Shown: piece after piece, positions 1 through 6,581 of the stretch | How positions within the stretch are numbered: position 1 is the first letter of the stretch | Layout: every line of letters starts with the position of its first letter | NCBI GenBank assembly: GCA_020024595.1 | Contig: JAHHTO010000043.1 | Coordinates: forward strand, 1 to 15,568 | From: Schaedlerella sp. | GTDB taxonomy: Bacteria > Bacillota > Clostridia > Lachnospirales > Lachnospiraceae | Direction of reading: 5' to 3' | Length of the DNA: 15,568 nt | Translations under genes and position numbers: made by a program | Notes under the pieces: generated by a model | What the model saw: the letters and a program-made list of their open reading frames with translations, nothing else | Told to the model about the DNA's origin: nothing | Databases searched by the model: none

Positions 1-736
1 TCCTAAGATATTTCACGGATTTTCTGCTCGTAATACAACTTCTTATGGTTCCAATCGCGTCGGCGTAATCGAGATTCACGAATTTTTTCGCCGTTATATC
101 GGCGGCGAGCAGCCACCTCAGTCTCTGTTTCGATGGCTGACTCTTCCAGAAGAAAAACTTGCCGCTCTGACTACCGGAAAAATTTTTGAAGATCCTGCCG
201 GAATTTTTACACAACTTCAAACTGCTCTTCAATATTATCCGGAAGATGTCCGGCTAAAAAAAATTGCTGCCTCAACTATGCGGATGGCTCAATCAGGACA
301 ATACAATTATCCCCGCTGCATGCAGCGAGGCGATACAGTTGCGGCCGGTTTTGCATTAAATGAATTTATAAAAGCAACAATTATAATAGTGCACCAACTA
401 AACAAACGATACACCCCTTATTACAAATGGATGTATCGAAGTCTGCAAAATTTGCCTGTTTTAAATAATATCTCCGGACTGATTCAAGAATTATCAGAAA
501 CTCCATTGCAAAAATCTGCGTGGAACAATATAGCATCCCGCTTTCATAATTCTGATCTCAATTTATCGGATAAAAAAATACAATTGATGGAAGAAATATG
601 CAGGCTTATTATTAATGAACTGGAAAATCAAGGTCTTATCACCAAAATGGATAATTATCTGGGAAGCTATCCCCGGCAAATCATTCAAAAAATAACAGAT
701 TCGGAACTAAAATCACTTCACATTTTTATCGGATAA
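1..736 (+). CDS. DUF4037 family protein, 3' part (5' end outside window)
   Basis: The reading frame is open from the window edge (first complete codon at position 2) to a TAA at 734-736, giving the last 244 residues of a longer protein. The C-terminal half has features I associate with DUF4037 proteins: a YPRCMQRGDTVAAG stretch followed by a helix and then TPYYKWMYRSLQNLP. Members of this family carry an N-terminal nucleotidyltransferase-like fold with a GS...D-x-D type active site; that part lies upstream of the window, so I cannot check whether it is intact. The biochemical role of the family is not established to my knowledge. It sits 17 nt upstream of a DUF4125 gene on the same strand and is probably co-transcribed with it. 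The short ATG-started version beginning at 278 is only an internal methionine, because the frame and the family similarity continue upstream. Confidence 0.8.
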   Translation, partial: PKIFHGFSARNTTSYGSNRVGVIEIHEFFRRYIGGEQPPQSLFRWLTLPEEKLAALTTGKIFEDPAGIFTQLQTALQYYPEDVRLKKIAASTMRMAQSGQYNYPRCMQRGDTVAAGFALNEFIKATIIIVHQLNKRYTPYYKWMYRSLQNLPVLNNISGLIQELSETPLQKSAWNNIASRFHNSDLNLSDKKIQLMEEICRLIINELENQGLITKMDNYLGSYPRQIIQKITDSELKSLHIFIG

Positions 737-737
737 A

Positions 738-742
738 AGGAG
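738..742 (+). promoter_or_regulatory. Ribosome binding site of the DUF4125 gene
   Basis: AGGAG lies just after the stop codon of the upstream gene and 11 nt before the ATG at 754. A GTG at 742 would overlap this Shine-Dalgarno sequence, so the ATG at 754 is the better start. Confidence 0.6.
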
Positions 743-753
743 TGCTAGTAACA

Positions 754-1374
754 ATGGAAGAAAAAAAGAAAGAACTCATAGAACTGGAATGGAGTTTTTT
801 TCAAAATGTACAAAATGAAGGCGGGCGGGCTGACTGTCAAAACAATCCTGAAACCTTCTATATCATGCGTAAAAGTCAGTTTGATTCGTGGAATGCCCCC
901 CTCATCGACAGCTATCTTACCGATTTGAGAAACAAAACTGCAACCGGAGAAAATCCGGTTGCCGAAAAATATGCGCGAATGATGGAATACACTGCGCCAC
1001 AACAATTTCTTGCTCTTCGTTCTATTTTACCGCCGCTCCTCTCTGATGTACAACACACAATCACCGAAATCGTTCAGATTCAACTGAACTGGATGGATGA
1101 ATATGTTCGCCTGTACCCCCGGCTTTCCTCCAGAAACCGTATCGTACACAAAGAACATGCGCGGATTGGAGAAACCTCTTTTGAAACATATCTCCAAAGT
1201 GAACTTTCCACCTATTCCTTGCGTACCCTGACTCTATACCTAGATTATGTAAAAAAACTAAGAACCGAAAACTCAAATCTTGTACTGATTACAATGACCC
1301 ATACAGTTCAATATTATGGGTATAAGAATCTAGATTCGGCAGAAGCATACGCCTCCCATTGTGAACTGAAGTAG
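754..1374 (+). CDS. DUF4125 family protein
   Basis: This is a complete 206-residue cytoplasmic protein with no signal peptide or membrane segment, predicted to be mostly alpha-helical. The N-terminal part (about residues 1-45: EWSFFQNVQNEGGRADCQ, then FYIMRKSQF) matches what I recall of DUF4125, a family of unknown function. The QFDSWN segment and the highly charged middle fit the same family. The frame is also open to a GTG at 742, but that codon overlaps the ribosome binding site, so I start at the ATG at 754. It follows the DUF4037 gene by 17 nt. DUF4037 and DUF4125 proteins often occur together in Firmicutes, which suggests a shared task, perhaps a nucleotidyltransferase-like enzyme with a helical partner; that is inference only. 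Confidence 0.75.
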   Translation: MEEKKKELIELEWSFFQNVQNEGGRADCQNNPETFYIMRKSQFDSWNAPLIDSYLTDLRNKTATGENPVAEKYARMMEYTAPQQFLALRSILPPLLSDVQHTITEIVQIQLNWMDEYVRLYPRLSSRNRIVHKEHARIGETSFETYLQSELSTYSLRTLTLYLDYVKKLRTENSNLVLITMTHTVQYYGYKNLDSAEAYASHCELK

Positions 1375-1385
1375 TAAGAACAGAT

Positions 1386-1559
1386 ACAAATCTCCCCCGA
1401 CCATCATCGCCTACCCTCGCAACAATCAATCAACCGAAACACGATATGGGATTTATGGCATGCACACAACTATTAGCCATGATTTCTGATCCCCAAAAAG
1501 AACCACAAAATTATATTCTGGACACAGAACTGATCTTACGTGAATCCACTGATTTTTAA
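1386..1559 (+). pseudogene. C-terminal remnant of a LacI-family transcriptional regulator
   Basis: An open stretch of 57 codons ends at TAA (1557-1559). It reads as the C-terminal end of a LacI/GalR-family repressor: PTLATINQPKHDMGFMA (typical family form: PLTTIRQP..EMG..A), then a helix LLAMI, then a region ending ILDTELILRESTDF (typical family form: IVLPTELIVREST). There is no suitable start codon with a ribosome binding site, and no room upstream for the DNA-binding and ligand-binding domains, because the DUF4125 gene ends at 1374. This is therefore a 3' fragment left by deletion or replacement of a regulator gene of normally about 330 codons. The remaining frame has no internal stop, so the loss may be fairly recent or the piece has been spared by chance. 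Confidence 0.75.
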
Positions 1560-1585
1560 TCAAATTTATAATGAGGAACAATGCA

Positions 1586-1623
1586 AAAAACCAACCTGAA
1601 CTTATTCGTCCAAGTTGGTTTTT
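1586..1623. terminator. Bidirectional intrinsic terminator
   Basis: AAAAACCAAC (1586-1595) pairs perfectly with GTTGGTTTTT (1614-1623), a 10-bp stem with an 18-nt loop. On the plus strand the stem runs into a T tract, and on the minus strand it likewise ends in TTTTTT. It lies between convergent transcription units: the DUF4037/DUF4125 side and the small minus-strand gene. Confidence 0.85.
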
Positions 1624-1697
1624 AATTTCACTTATTCCACAGTTTTGTCTTGATGTACATGTGCAACTTCTTCTGCTGCAAGAACATTCCCGACTTC

Positions 1698-1934
1698 TCA
1701 CTCACCTGTCATCATAAACTGAATCAGCTTCTCTGTGTCTTCCGGCTCATATGCAATAATCTCAAGCTCTGGAATCTCTCCGTTAGAGAAAATGTTTGCC
1801 ATAGACACATACTGTGAAAGTTTAGACTTCAAATTCAGTCTGTCACCTTCTCCTGTTACAAGTTCTACTTTACCCTTGCAATTATCTACTGTCCTAAAAA
1901 ATGCTTCTATATCCTTGATATTCTGTACTTTCAT
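1698..1934 (-). CDS. Small conserved-looking protein of unknown function; frame continues past the TGA
   Basis: This encodes 78 residues, MKVQNIKDIEAFF to FMMTGE. The ATG follows a GAAAGGGG ribosome binding site by 8 nt, and a sigma-A promoter lies at 1990-2017. The protein is soluble and alternates helices and strands; the run VELVTGEGDRLNLKSKLSQY and the acidic C-terminal part ELEIIAYEPEDTEKL look like a structured mini-domain. I believe similar short proteins exist in Lachnospiraceae, but I know of no function. Oddity: after the TGA (1698-1700) the same frame runs on for 21 more sense codons, including LAAEEVAHVHQDKTVE, to a TAA at 1632-1634, which sits 9 nt before the terminator stem. The original gene may therefore have been 1632-1934 (100 codons including the TGA position) with a nonsense change, or the TGA may be the normal end. 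Confidence 0.7.
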   Translation of the reverse strand: MKVQNIKDIEAFFRTVDNCKGKVELVTGEGDRLNLKSKLSQYVSMANIFSNGEIPELEIIAYEPEDTEKLIQFMMTGE

Positions 1935-1989
1935 AATATAACCCCTTTCAATTCTGTAAATTTAGCAACTTTTTCCAAGCTACAGTTTC

Positions 1990-2017
1990 ATTATACCGTA
2001 TTTTTTATGAATTGCAA
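1990..2017 (-). promoter_or_regulatory. Sigma-A-type promoter for the small gene
   Basis: On the minus strand a -35 box TTGCAA (2012-2017) and a -10 box TATAAT (1990-1995) are separated by 16 bp. Transcription would start near 1983, leaving a leader of about 49 nt before the ATG at 1934. It lies in the 98-bp gap after the NuoE-like gene, so the small gene is probably its own transcription unit. Confidence 0.7.
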
Positions 2018-2032
2018 GAAAAAACAGCAGAT

Positions 2033-2548
2033 TCAATGATCTTTATATCCCCTATTTTTTCCTTCTATTTTGCAAACATTCTGCAATAATTTTCGGATAT
2101 CTTTCAAATCATCTCCACAATACAAATCTCCATCAATCAAAAGATTTGGCGAAGTCCTACACTGTTTCAAACAGTTCCTTGTACGCAGTTCAAATTCCCC
2201 GTCTGCAGAAACCCCGTTCTTGTCAGGCTTCAGTTCTTTCCGCAGCTGTTCTAGAATCGCCAAACCCTCTTTTTTCGCACATCGTTCTCCTGTACAAGCT
2301 ATGATTTCATGACTGCATCTAGTCTCTTTCAAGCTAGGATACATGCGAATCAAACACTGCAAAAATGATGCAGAAACCTCCGTGATTTCCTGCGTTCGTC
2401 GCTTCAACTCGGGCGTCAAACACCCCTGTACCTCCTGCAATTCCTGTAAAAGAGCAACTACCATTTCCTGACTGCTTTTGTCTTTCTGTCTGCTATAATA
2501 AGAAAAAATCTCTTCGATTTCTTCTGTTCTGCCCGCGTTCGTTTTCAA
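2033..2548 (-). CDS. Solitary NuoE/HydA-partner-type thioredoxin-like [2Fe-2S] protein
   Basis: A 171-residue protein with the four-cysteine signature of the NuoE family: C85-x4-C90 (CTGERC) and C126-x3-C130 (CLKQC). In NADH dehydrogenases and electron-bifurcating hydrogenases these hold a [2Fe-2S] cluster in a thioredoxin-like fold. The N-terminal about 75 residues form the usual helical segment (ELQEVQGCLTPEL resembles the LQ...G.L conserved part). Family members normally sit beside a NuoF/HydB flavoprotein, but here the neighbours are an S1 RNA-binding protein and a small unknown gene, so the electron partner is not encoded locally. Start: TTG at 2548, preceded by GGGAG (2558-2562) with 9 nt spacing; an in-frame TGA directly upstream rules out a longer version. 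The next ATG would remove 28 residues. Confidence 0.8.
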   Translation of the reverse strand: MKTNAGRTEEIEEIFSYYSRQKDKSSQEMVVALLQELQEVQGCLTPELKRRTQEITEVSASFLQCLIRMYPSLKETRCSHEIIACTGERCAKKEGLAILEQLRKELKPDKNGVSADGEFELRTRNCLKQCRTSPNLLIDGDLYCGDDLKDIRKLLQNVCKIEGKNRGYKDH

Positions 2549-2604
2549 TCAACAGCACTCCCATTTCTTAAATTCTTCTCTGCTGAATCTGCAGCATATC
2601 GATA

Positions 2605-3426
2605 TTACTTCAAAGAAATTCCATTTGTCTGAATATCAATTTTTCTTTCTTTCAGCAGCCGACCGACTGCCCGTTTAAACGCAGCCTTGCTCATACCGAA
2701 TTCCTGCTGAATCCGTTCCGGGTCTGCCTTGTCTGTAAATGGCAGTTTCCCACCATATCCTTCGATTCTTTTCAGAATCTTCACTGCATCCTTATCCATC
2801 TGTTCCGGAATCTTATCACGGATGCTGAGATCCAATTTTCCATCTTCTTTCACGGCAGCGACACGTGCTTCTATCACGTCTCCCACTTTCAACCTTCCAT
2901 TTACATCCTTTTTGGGAATCCGTGCAGAATACAAATTATCCACTGCAACAAATACACCAAAATTTTCACTTGTATCATAAATAATCCCCCGTACTCTATC
3001 ATCCTTTTTATACGGGGAGTCTGTCTGCAGCATATGATATACTTTCATCGTAGCGCACAGTCGCTCACTTTTATCAATATACAACGTTACCAGGCACTGA
3101 TCTCCTTTTTGCACCTTGGTTGTCTGCTGCTTAAATGGAAGGAACAAATCTTTCTCCAGTCCCCAATCCAGGAACGCGCCCATCCGGTTCGTATCAACTA
3201 CATCCAGTACTGCCAATTTTCCAAGTGTCAGTTTCGGCTCTTTGGTCGTCGCGATCAACCGGTCATCAGAATCTTTATACAAAAACACTTCAACCGGATC
3301 TCCTGGCTCAATTCCTGCCGGCACCTGCTTCTTTGGCAAAAGCACCCTCTCTTCACTGCTGCCGAGATATACACCAAACTCTACTCTTTTGACTACCGTC
3401 AGTACCTGCTTTTCTCCTAATTTCAT
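2605..3426 (-). CDS. cvfB: CvfB-like S1 RNA-binding protein
   Basis: A 273-residue cytoplasmic protein with the CvfB/YitL architecture. Three S1-type OB folds are seen at about residues 1-62, 66-130 and 140-205; the third contains GIIYDTSENFGVFVAVDNLYS and ends DGKLDLSIRDK, a standard S1 finish. A C-terminal winged helix (about 215-273) follows, with EFGMSKAAFKRAVGRLLKERKI as the recognition part. CvfB binds RNA and influences virulence or regulatory gene expression in staphylococci and streptococci; its exact role in Clostridia is unknown. The length is close to family members (about 280-300). It lies in a run of co-directional genes, 57 nt downstream of the SseB-domain gene and 56 nt upstream of the NuoE-like gene. 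The ribosome binding site is weak (GAAAGTGAG). Confidence 0.88.
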   Translation of the reverse strand: MKLGEKQVLTVVKRVEFGVYLGSSEERVLLPKKQVPAGIEPGDPVEVFLYKDSDDRLIATTKEPKLTLGKLAVLDVVDTNRMGAFLDWGLEKDLFLPFKQQTTKVQKGDQCLVTLYIDKSERLCATMKVYHMLQTDSPYKKDDRVRGIIYDTSENFGVFVAVDNLYSARIPKKDVNGRLKVGDVIEARVAAVKEDGKLDLSIRDKIPEQMDKDAVKILKRIEGYGGKLPFTDKADPERIQQEFGMSKAAFKRAVGRLLKERKIDIQTNGISLK

Positions 3427-3483
3427 TCTATTCTCACTTTCCGCTTTCCCGCCTGCACTTCCAAATCGTTTCTCCGCTGTACT

Positions 3484-4257
3484 CTACACTTCCTTCTTAC
3501 GAGGCAACTGCAATACGAGATTCACCCCAAATGGATTGACCACTACCCCAAATGCTTCCTTTGCGACAATCTCTGGTATTTTTGCTGCCTCTATCACAGC
3601 AGTTTTTAGTTTTTTATCCTGATTCCTGTTCACACTCTGAAACTTCATAAATTCCTGCATATCTGTAAAAATAGGCTGCAATGACTTGCCATCCTTCTGT
3701 TTCAGAATCGGAACCTCATTCTTCTCTGTCACACCAATAATATATCTTCCTCGCATATAATGTGTGAGCATCTCTTCGTTCAGCTCCTGCAGCTCCTCTG
3801 TCATTTTCCTTTCACTCTGGGCACGCATCTTCTGCATAAAGTAAAGTGCTGTCAAATGGAGTTCCTGATTTTCCACAATAGGTCGCCCCTGTTTCTCGGC
3901 CTCTTCCAGGTTCCTGACAATCAGTTCTGAAAGCTGCAGCGATAATTCTTCGGAAGTTCCCTTTCCTACCACAAGACAATTCACTCCCATTGGATAAAGG
4001 CTGGTATAAAAAGGTAAAAGAAACTTATTAATAATCTTCGTCACACGAACTTTATCACCACTTTCCGTTCTTTTTTTTGCCTCTTTTTGTGCATCTTCTG
4101 CCTGAAAATATAAAAATATTTCATCATCAAAAGTCTCTGCATCACACTCCACAAACGGCATCCGTGTAAAATCTGACATCAATACATAAATTGCCGCTGT
4201 ACTGCGAAGTTTCATCAACATCTTTTTCTTATTTTCCATCATATGCTCCGTACTCAT
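3484..4257 (-). CDS. SseB-domain protein
   Basis: A 257-residue soluble protein. The C-terminal part (about 150-250) fits the SseB N-terminal domain family: RYIIGVTEKNEVPILKQ, PIFTDMQEFMKF, then AFGVVVNPFGVNLVLQ, which is the typical INPFG ending strand. The N-terminal part (about 12-110: AAIYVLMSDFTRMPFVEC ... PMGVNCLVVG) looks like a diverged second copy, so the protein may be a tandem repeat. A charged helical linker (QSERKMTEELQELNEEML) joins them. SseB is named for enhancement of serine sensitivity in E. coli; the molecular function is not known. The ATG at 4257 is preceded by GAAGGAAGAGG at good spacing. It starts 42 nt after the FAD dehydrogenase stop and is probably in the same operon. 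Confidence 0.78.
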   Translation of the reverse strand: MSTEHMMENKKKMLMKLRSTAAIYVLMSDFTRMPFVECDAETFDDEIFLYFQAEDAQKEAKKRTESGDKVRVTKIINKFLLPFYTSLYPMGVNCLVVGKGTSEELSLQLSELIVRNLEEAEKQGRPIVENQELHLTALYFMQKMRAQSERKMTEELQELNEEMLTHYMRGRYIIGVTEKNEVPILKQKDGKSLQPIFTDMQEFMKFQSVNRNQDKKLKTAVIEAAKIPEIVAKEAFGVVVNPFGVNLVLQLPRKKEV

Positions 4258-4299
4258 TTATCTACCTCTTCCTTCTTCTATTCCTGCACATCCAGATTC

Positions 4300-5676
4300 C
4301 TACTTCATCAGTATGTCCGAAATGTGTCTTGCCACATATACACCACTTGCAGAAGCATGGGAAAGAGAGTGTGTCACACCACTTCCGTCACCAATCACAT
4401 ACAGCCCTTTGTATCGTGTCTCCAGATTCTCATCAATATCCACTTCCATATTATAGAACTTAACTTCCACACCATACAGGAGTGTATCATCATTTGCAGT
4501 ACCTGGTGCAATCTTATCCAATGCATAAATCATCTCAATGATACCATCCATAATTCGTTTCGGTAACACCAGACTCAGATCCCCCGGGGTAGCGGCTAAT
4601 GTCGGTCGCACCAAACCTTCTTCTATCCTCTTCTCATTACTTCGTCTTCCACGAATCAGATCTCCAAAACGCTGTACAATAACACCGCCTCCCAACATAT
4701 TAGACAAACGTGCAATACTCTCTCCATACCCGTTGCTGTCCTTAAACGGTTCAGAGAAATGTTTGGACACAAGCAGCGCGAAGTTTGTATTCTCCGTCTG
4801 CTTCTCTGCATCTTCATAGCTGTGCCCATTTACAGTTACAATCCCGTTTGTATTTTCATTTACAACAATTCCATACGGATTCATACAGAATGTACGCACA
4901 TTGTCTTCAAACTTCTCTGTGCGATATACAATTTTACTCTCATACAGCTCGTCCGTCAGATGGGAAAAAATCTCTGCCGGAATCTCGACGCGCACTCCCA
5001 AATCCACACGGTTAGACAGCGTCGGAATCTCCAGATCTTTACATATCGTCTGCATCCACTTACTTCCGCTCCGTCCCACAGAAACAATACATCGCTCACA
5101 GTCTGCCGAACCATTTTCATAAAATACACGGTAACCGCCATCGATCACTTCCAAGTGTTCTATTGTACGATTAAAATAAAACTCCACCTTGTCCTTCAAT
5201 TCTTTATAAATATTTTCCAGAACAACATAATTGATATCTGTACCCAGATGGCGCACAGACGCATCCAGAAGATTTAACTGATTCTGCATACACAGCTTTT
5301 TGAACTTCGTGCCCGCTGTAGAATACATCTTTGTTCCTTCTCCGCCATGGCGCATATTGATATCATCCACATACTTCATCAGTTCAATTGACTGCTGCCT
5401 TCCGATATGCTCATAGAGTGTTCCGCCAAATGCATTGGTGATGTTATATTTTCCATCTGAAAATGCGCCCGCACCACCAAAGCCACTCATGATCGCGCAT
5501 GTCTTACATCCAATACAACTCTTGATTTTATCCCCATCAATCGGGCAGCATCGCTTTTCCAGCGGATTTCCCGCTTCAAATACAGCAATCCTTAAATTTT
5601 CATTTTTCTTCACCAATTCATATGCCGAAAAAATCCCTCCCGGGCCAGCCCCGATAATCACTACATCATACTTCAT
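4300..5676 (-). CDS. FAD-dependent dehydrogenase (COG2509-type NAD(P)/FAD oxidoreductase)
   Basis: A 458-residue cytoplasmic flavoprotein. The N-terminal Rossmann motif is GAGPGG (residues 9-14), with the acidic ribose-binding residue in VFEAG. The second FAD segment GLYVIGDGSGVTHSLSHASASG lies close to the C-terminus (from about 424). Between them a cysteine group C43, C44, C54, C57 and C60 (CIGCKTC) is followed by SGFGGAGAFSDGKYN. That arrangement is characteristic of the uncharacterised FAD-dependent dehydrogenases related to COG2509; the cysteines could bind an Fe-S cluster or a metal, which is inference. The substrate is unknown. The start is supported by AGGAG 9 nt upstream of the ATG. 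It is the first gene after a consensus promoter (5811-5840) and a hairpin leader, and probably leads the operon with the SseB, CvfB and NuoE-like genes. Confidence 0.88.
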   Translation of the reverse strand: MKYDVVIIGAGPGGIFSAYELVKKNENLRIAVFEAGNPLEKRCCPIDGDKIKSCIGCKTCAIMSGFGGAGAFSDGKYNITNAFGGTLYEHIGRQQSIELMKYVDDINMRHGGEGTKMYSTAGTKFKKLCMQNQLNLLDASVRHLGTDINYVVLENIYKELKDKVEFYFNRTIEHLEVIDGGYRVFYENGSADCERCIVSVGRSGSKWMQTICKDLEIPTLSNRVDLGVRVEIPAEIFSHLTDELYESKIVYRTEKFEDNVRTFCMNPYGIVVNENTNGIVTVNGHSYEDAEKQTENTNFALLVSKHFSEPFKDSNGYGESIARLSNMLGGGVIVQRFGDLIRGRRSNEKRIEEGLVRPTLAATPGDLSLVLPKRIMDGIIEMIYALDKIAPGTANDDTLLYGVEVKFYNMEVDIDENLETRYKGLYVIGDGSGVTHSLSHASASGVYVARHISDILMK

Positions 5677-5742
5677 ACCGTCTTGCTCCTGCTTTTTATT
5701 TTATTGTTACACGTTTTCGTATCTTTTTCTACCTCTCCGAAA

Positions 5743-5782
5743 AGAACTCGTAATCTTATGTAGTTATAAGAATACGAGTTCT
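5743..5782 (-). promoter_or_regulatory. Long hairpin/palindrome in the leader of the FAD dehydrogenase operon
   Basis: Arms AGAACTCGTA/TACGAGTTCT (10 bp) and TCTTAT/ATAAGA (6 bp) are separated by one mismatch, with a 6-nt loop: 16 of 17 positions paired. On the minus strand it is followed only by TTTC, a poor U tract. It lies about 20 nt downstream of the predicted transcription start at about 5804 and 66 nt before the ATG. It could terminate thioesterase transcripts, act as an attenuator, or be a DNA operator; the sequence cannot decide. Confidence 0.65.
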
Positions 5783-5810
5783 CACGTAGTCACTTCTTTT
5801 TCCTGGTAAT

Positions 5811-5840
5811 ATTATATCGGTTTCAGATAGATGATGTCAA
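5811..5840 (-). promoter_or_regulatory. Consensus sigma-A promoter for the FAD dehydrogenase operon
   Basis: On the minus strand TTGACA (5835-5840) and TATAAT (5811-5816), both perfect consensus, are separated by 18 bp. The -35 box lies inside the last codons of the thioesterase gene. Transcription would start near 5804, giving a leader of about 127 nt that contains the hairpin at 5743-5782. Confidence 0.8.
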
Positions 5841-6542
5841 GGATTTCAACTCCAGAACTGCATATACTCCGCCATCTTCATCGCACAATTCAATTACTGT
5901 ACGCTCTGGTTCTTCTGCTACCTTTGGATAAATCACATCTCCTAGCACTGCAGATTTCTTATAATCTACACGAAGCTGCTGCACCTGTCTGTTCTTCGGG
6001 ATCATTTCCATCGCCATCTGCACGTATTGACAATTATTGACATGTTCGTTGGTATCAATATGATACTTTCTGACAGGGAAAGGAGGTCTGTCTTCCATCA
6101 TTTCCGGAAGTACAATTTTGCGACCTTCGTATGGCATATCCAACGGCTCTTCCTGACCGTATGGTTCGATATCTTCCTTTTCCGGACGCACCGGGCGCCC
6201 CTTTTCCACATCCATAAAGACCCAGAGCGAATAGGCACAGGCAATTTGCCTTCCTTCTTCATCTTTCAGCACAAAATTACGGTCTCCAAATGCGCCTTTC
6301 AATCCCGACGCAAATGTGCTCACGACGATACGCTCACCCAGTTTGGGATAACGCTTTATAATCACCTGCCAGTACGACAAGATCCATGCTTTCTTTTTCG
6401 CTTTCAGCCATTCTGTTCCCCGACCAATATCCTCCGACTGAAAGTTACTACAGTCCTGAAAATAATTAATAATTCCCGGTAAAGTGATCGTTCCATTATG
6501 ATCAATTTCGCTATATCTGACTCTGCCATCCATTGTATACAT
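5823..6542 (-). CDS. Acyl-ACP thioesterase (double hot-dog fold)
   Basis: A 239-residue cytoplasmic enzyme that hydrolyses acyl-ACP to free fatty acid, ending chain elongation. The first hot-dog domain (about 1-125) contains VRYSEIDHNG and the helix LPGIINYFQDC. The second (about 155-235) contains the hallmark HIDTNEHVNNCQYV, with D163-x-N165-x-H167 as the catalytic set known for Fat-type thioesterases. The length fits bacterial members (about 240). Start: the frame is open to an ATG at 6557, but GGAGG at 6551-6555 is ideally placed (8 nt) for the ATG at 6542, and the upstream ATG has no ribosome binding site. It is 39 nt downstream of the cation transporter gene, likely in one transcript. 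Chain-length specificity cannot be read from sequence. Confidence 0.9.
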   Translation of the reverse strand: MYTMDGRVRYSEIDHNGTITLPGIINYFQDCSNFQSEDIGRGTEWLKAKKKAWILSYWQVIIKRYPKLGERIVVSTFASGLKGAFGDRNFVLKDEEGRQIACAYSLWVFMDVEKGRPVRPEKEDIEPYGQEEPLDMPYEGRKIVLPEMMEDRPPFPVRKYHIDTNEHVNNCQYVQMAMEMIPKNRQVQQLRVDYKKSAVLGDVIYPKVAEEPERTVIELCDEDGGVYAVLELKSLTSSI

Positions 6543-6550
6543 GACACTTT

Positions 6551-6555
6551 CCTCC
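6551..6555 (-). promoter_or_regulatory. Ribosome binding site deciding the thioesterase start
   Basis: GGAGG on the minus strand lies 8 nt before the ATG at 6542. It falls inside the longer open frame that begins at 6557, so the shorter start is favoured. Confidence 0.7.
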
Positions 6556-6581
6556 ATTTTATCTCGTGTTTCTCTATGCGC

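Noticed and set aside
745..1005. Minus-strand open frame opposite the DUF4125 gene
   Set aside because: It lies entirely antisense to a recognisable gene, has no ribosome binding site and its translation is low-complexity (runs of F).
1698..1700. TGA read as selenocysteine
   Set aside because: The only downstream structure is a weak 5-bp hairpin (TTCTT/AAGAA), without the features of a bacterial SECIS element, and the residue context is not a known selenoprotein site.
1453..1701. Minus-strand frame covering the terminator and the extension of the small gene
   Set aside because: It crosses the intrinsic terminator, is rich in Cys, Arg and Ser as expected for a shadow frame, and conflicts with the protein-like extension frame and with the LacI remnant on the other strand.
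2018..2060. Terminator directly after the NuoE-like gene
   Set aside because: There is a T-rich run on the minus strand (GTTTTTTC), but no stem longer than about 3 bp in front of it.
4191..5277. Several long plus-strand frames opposite the FAD dehydrogenase
   Set aside because: They are antisense shadows; composition is rich in His, Ile, Ser and Cys with no family motif, while the minus strand encodes a clear flavoprotein.
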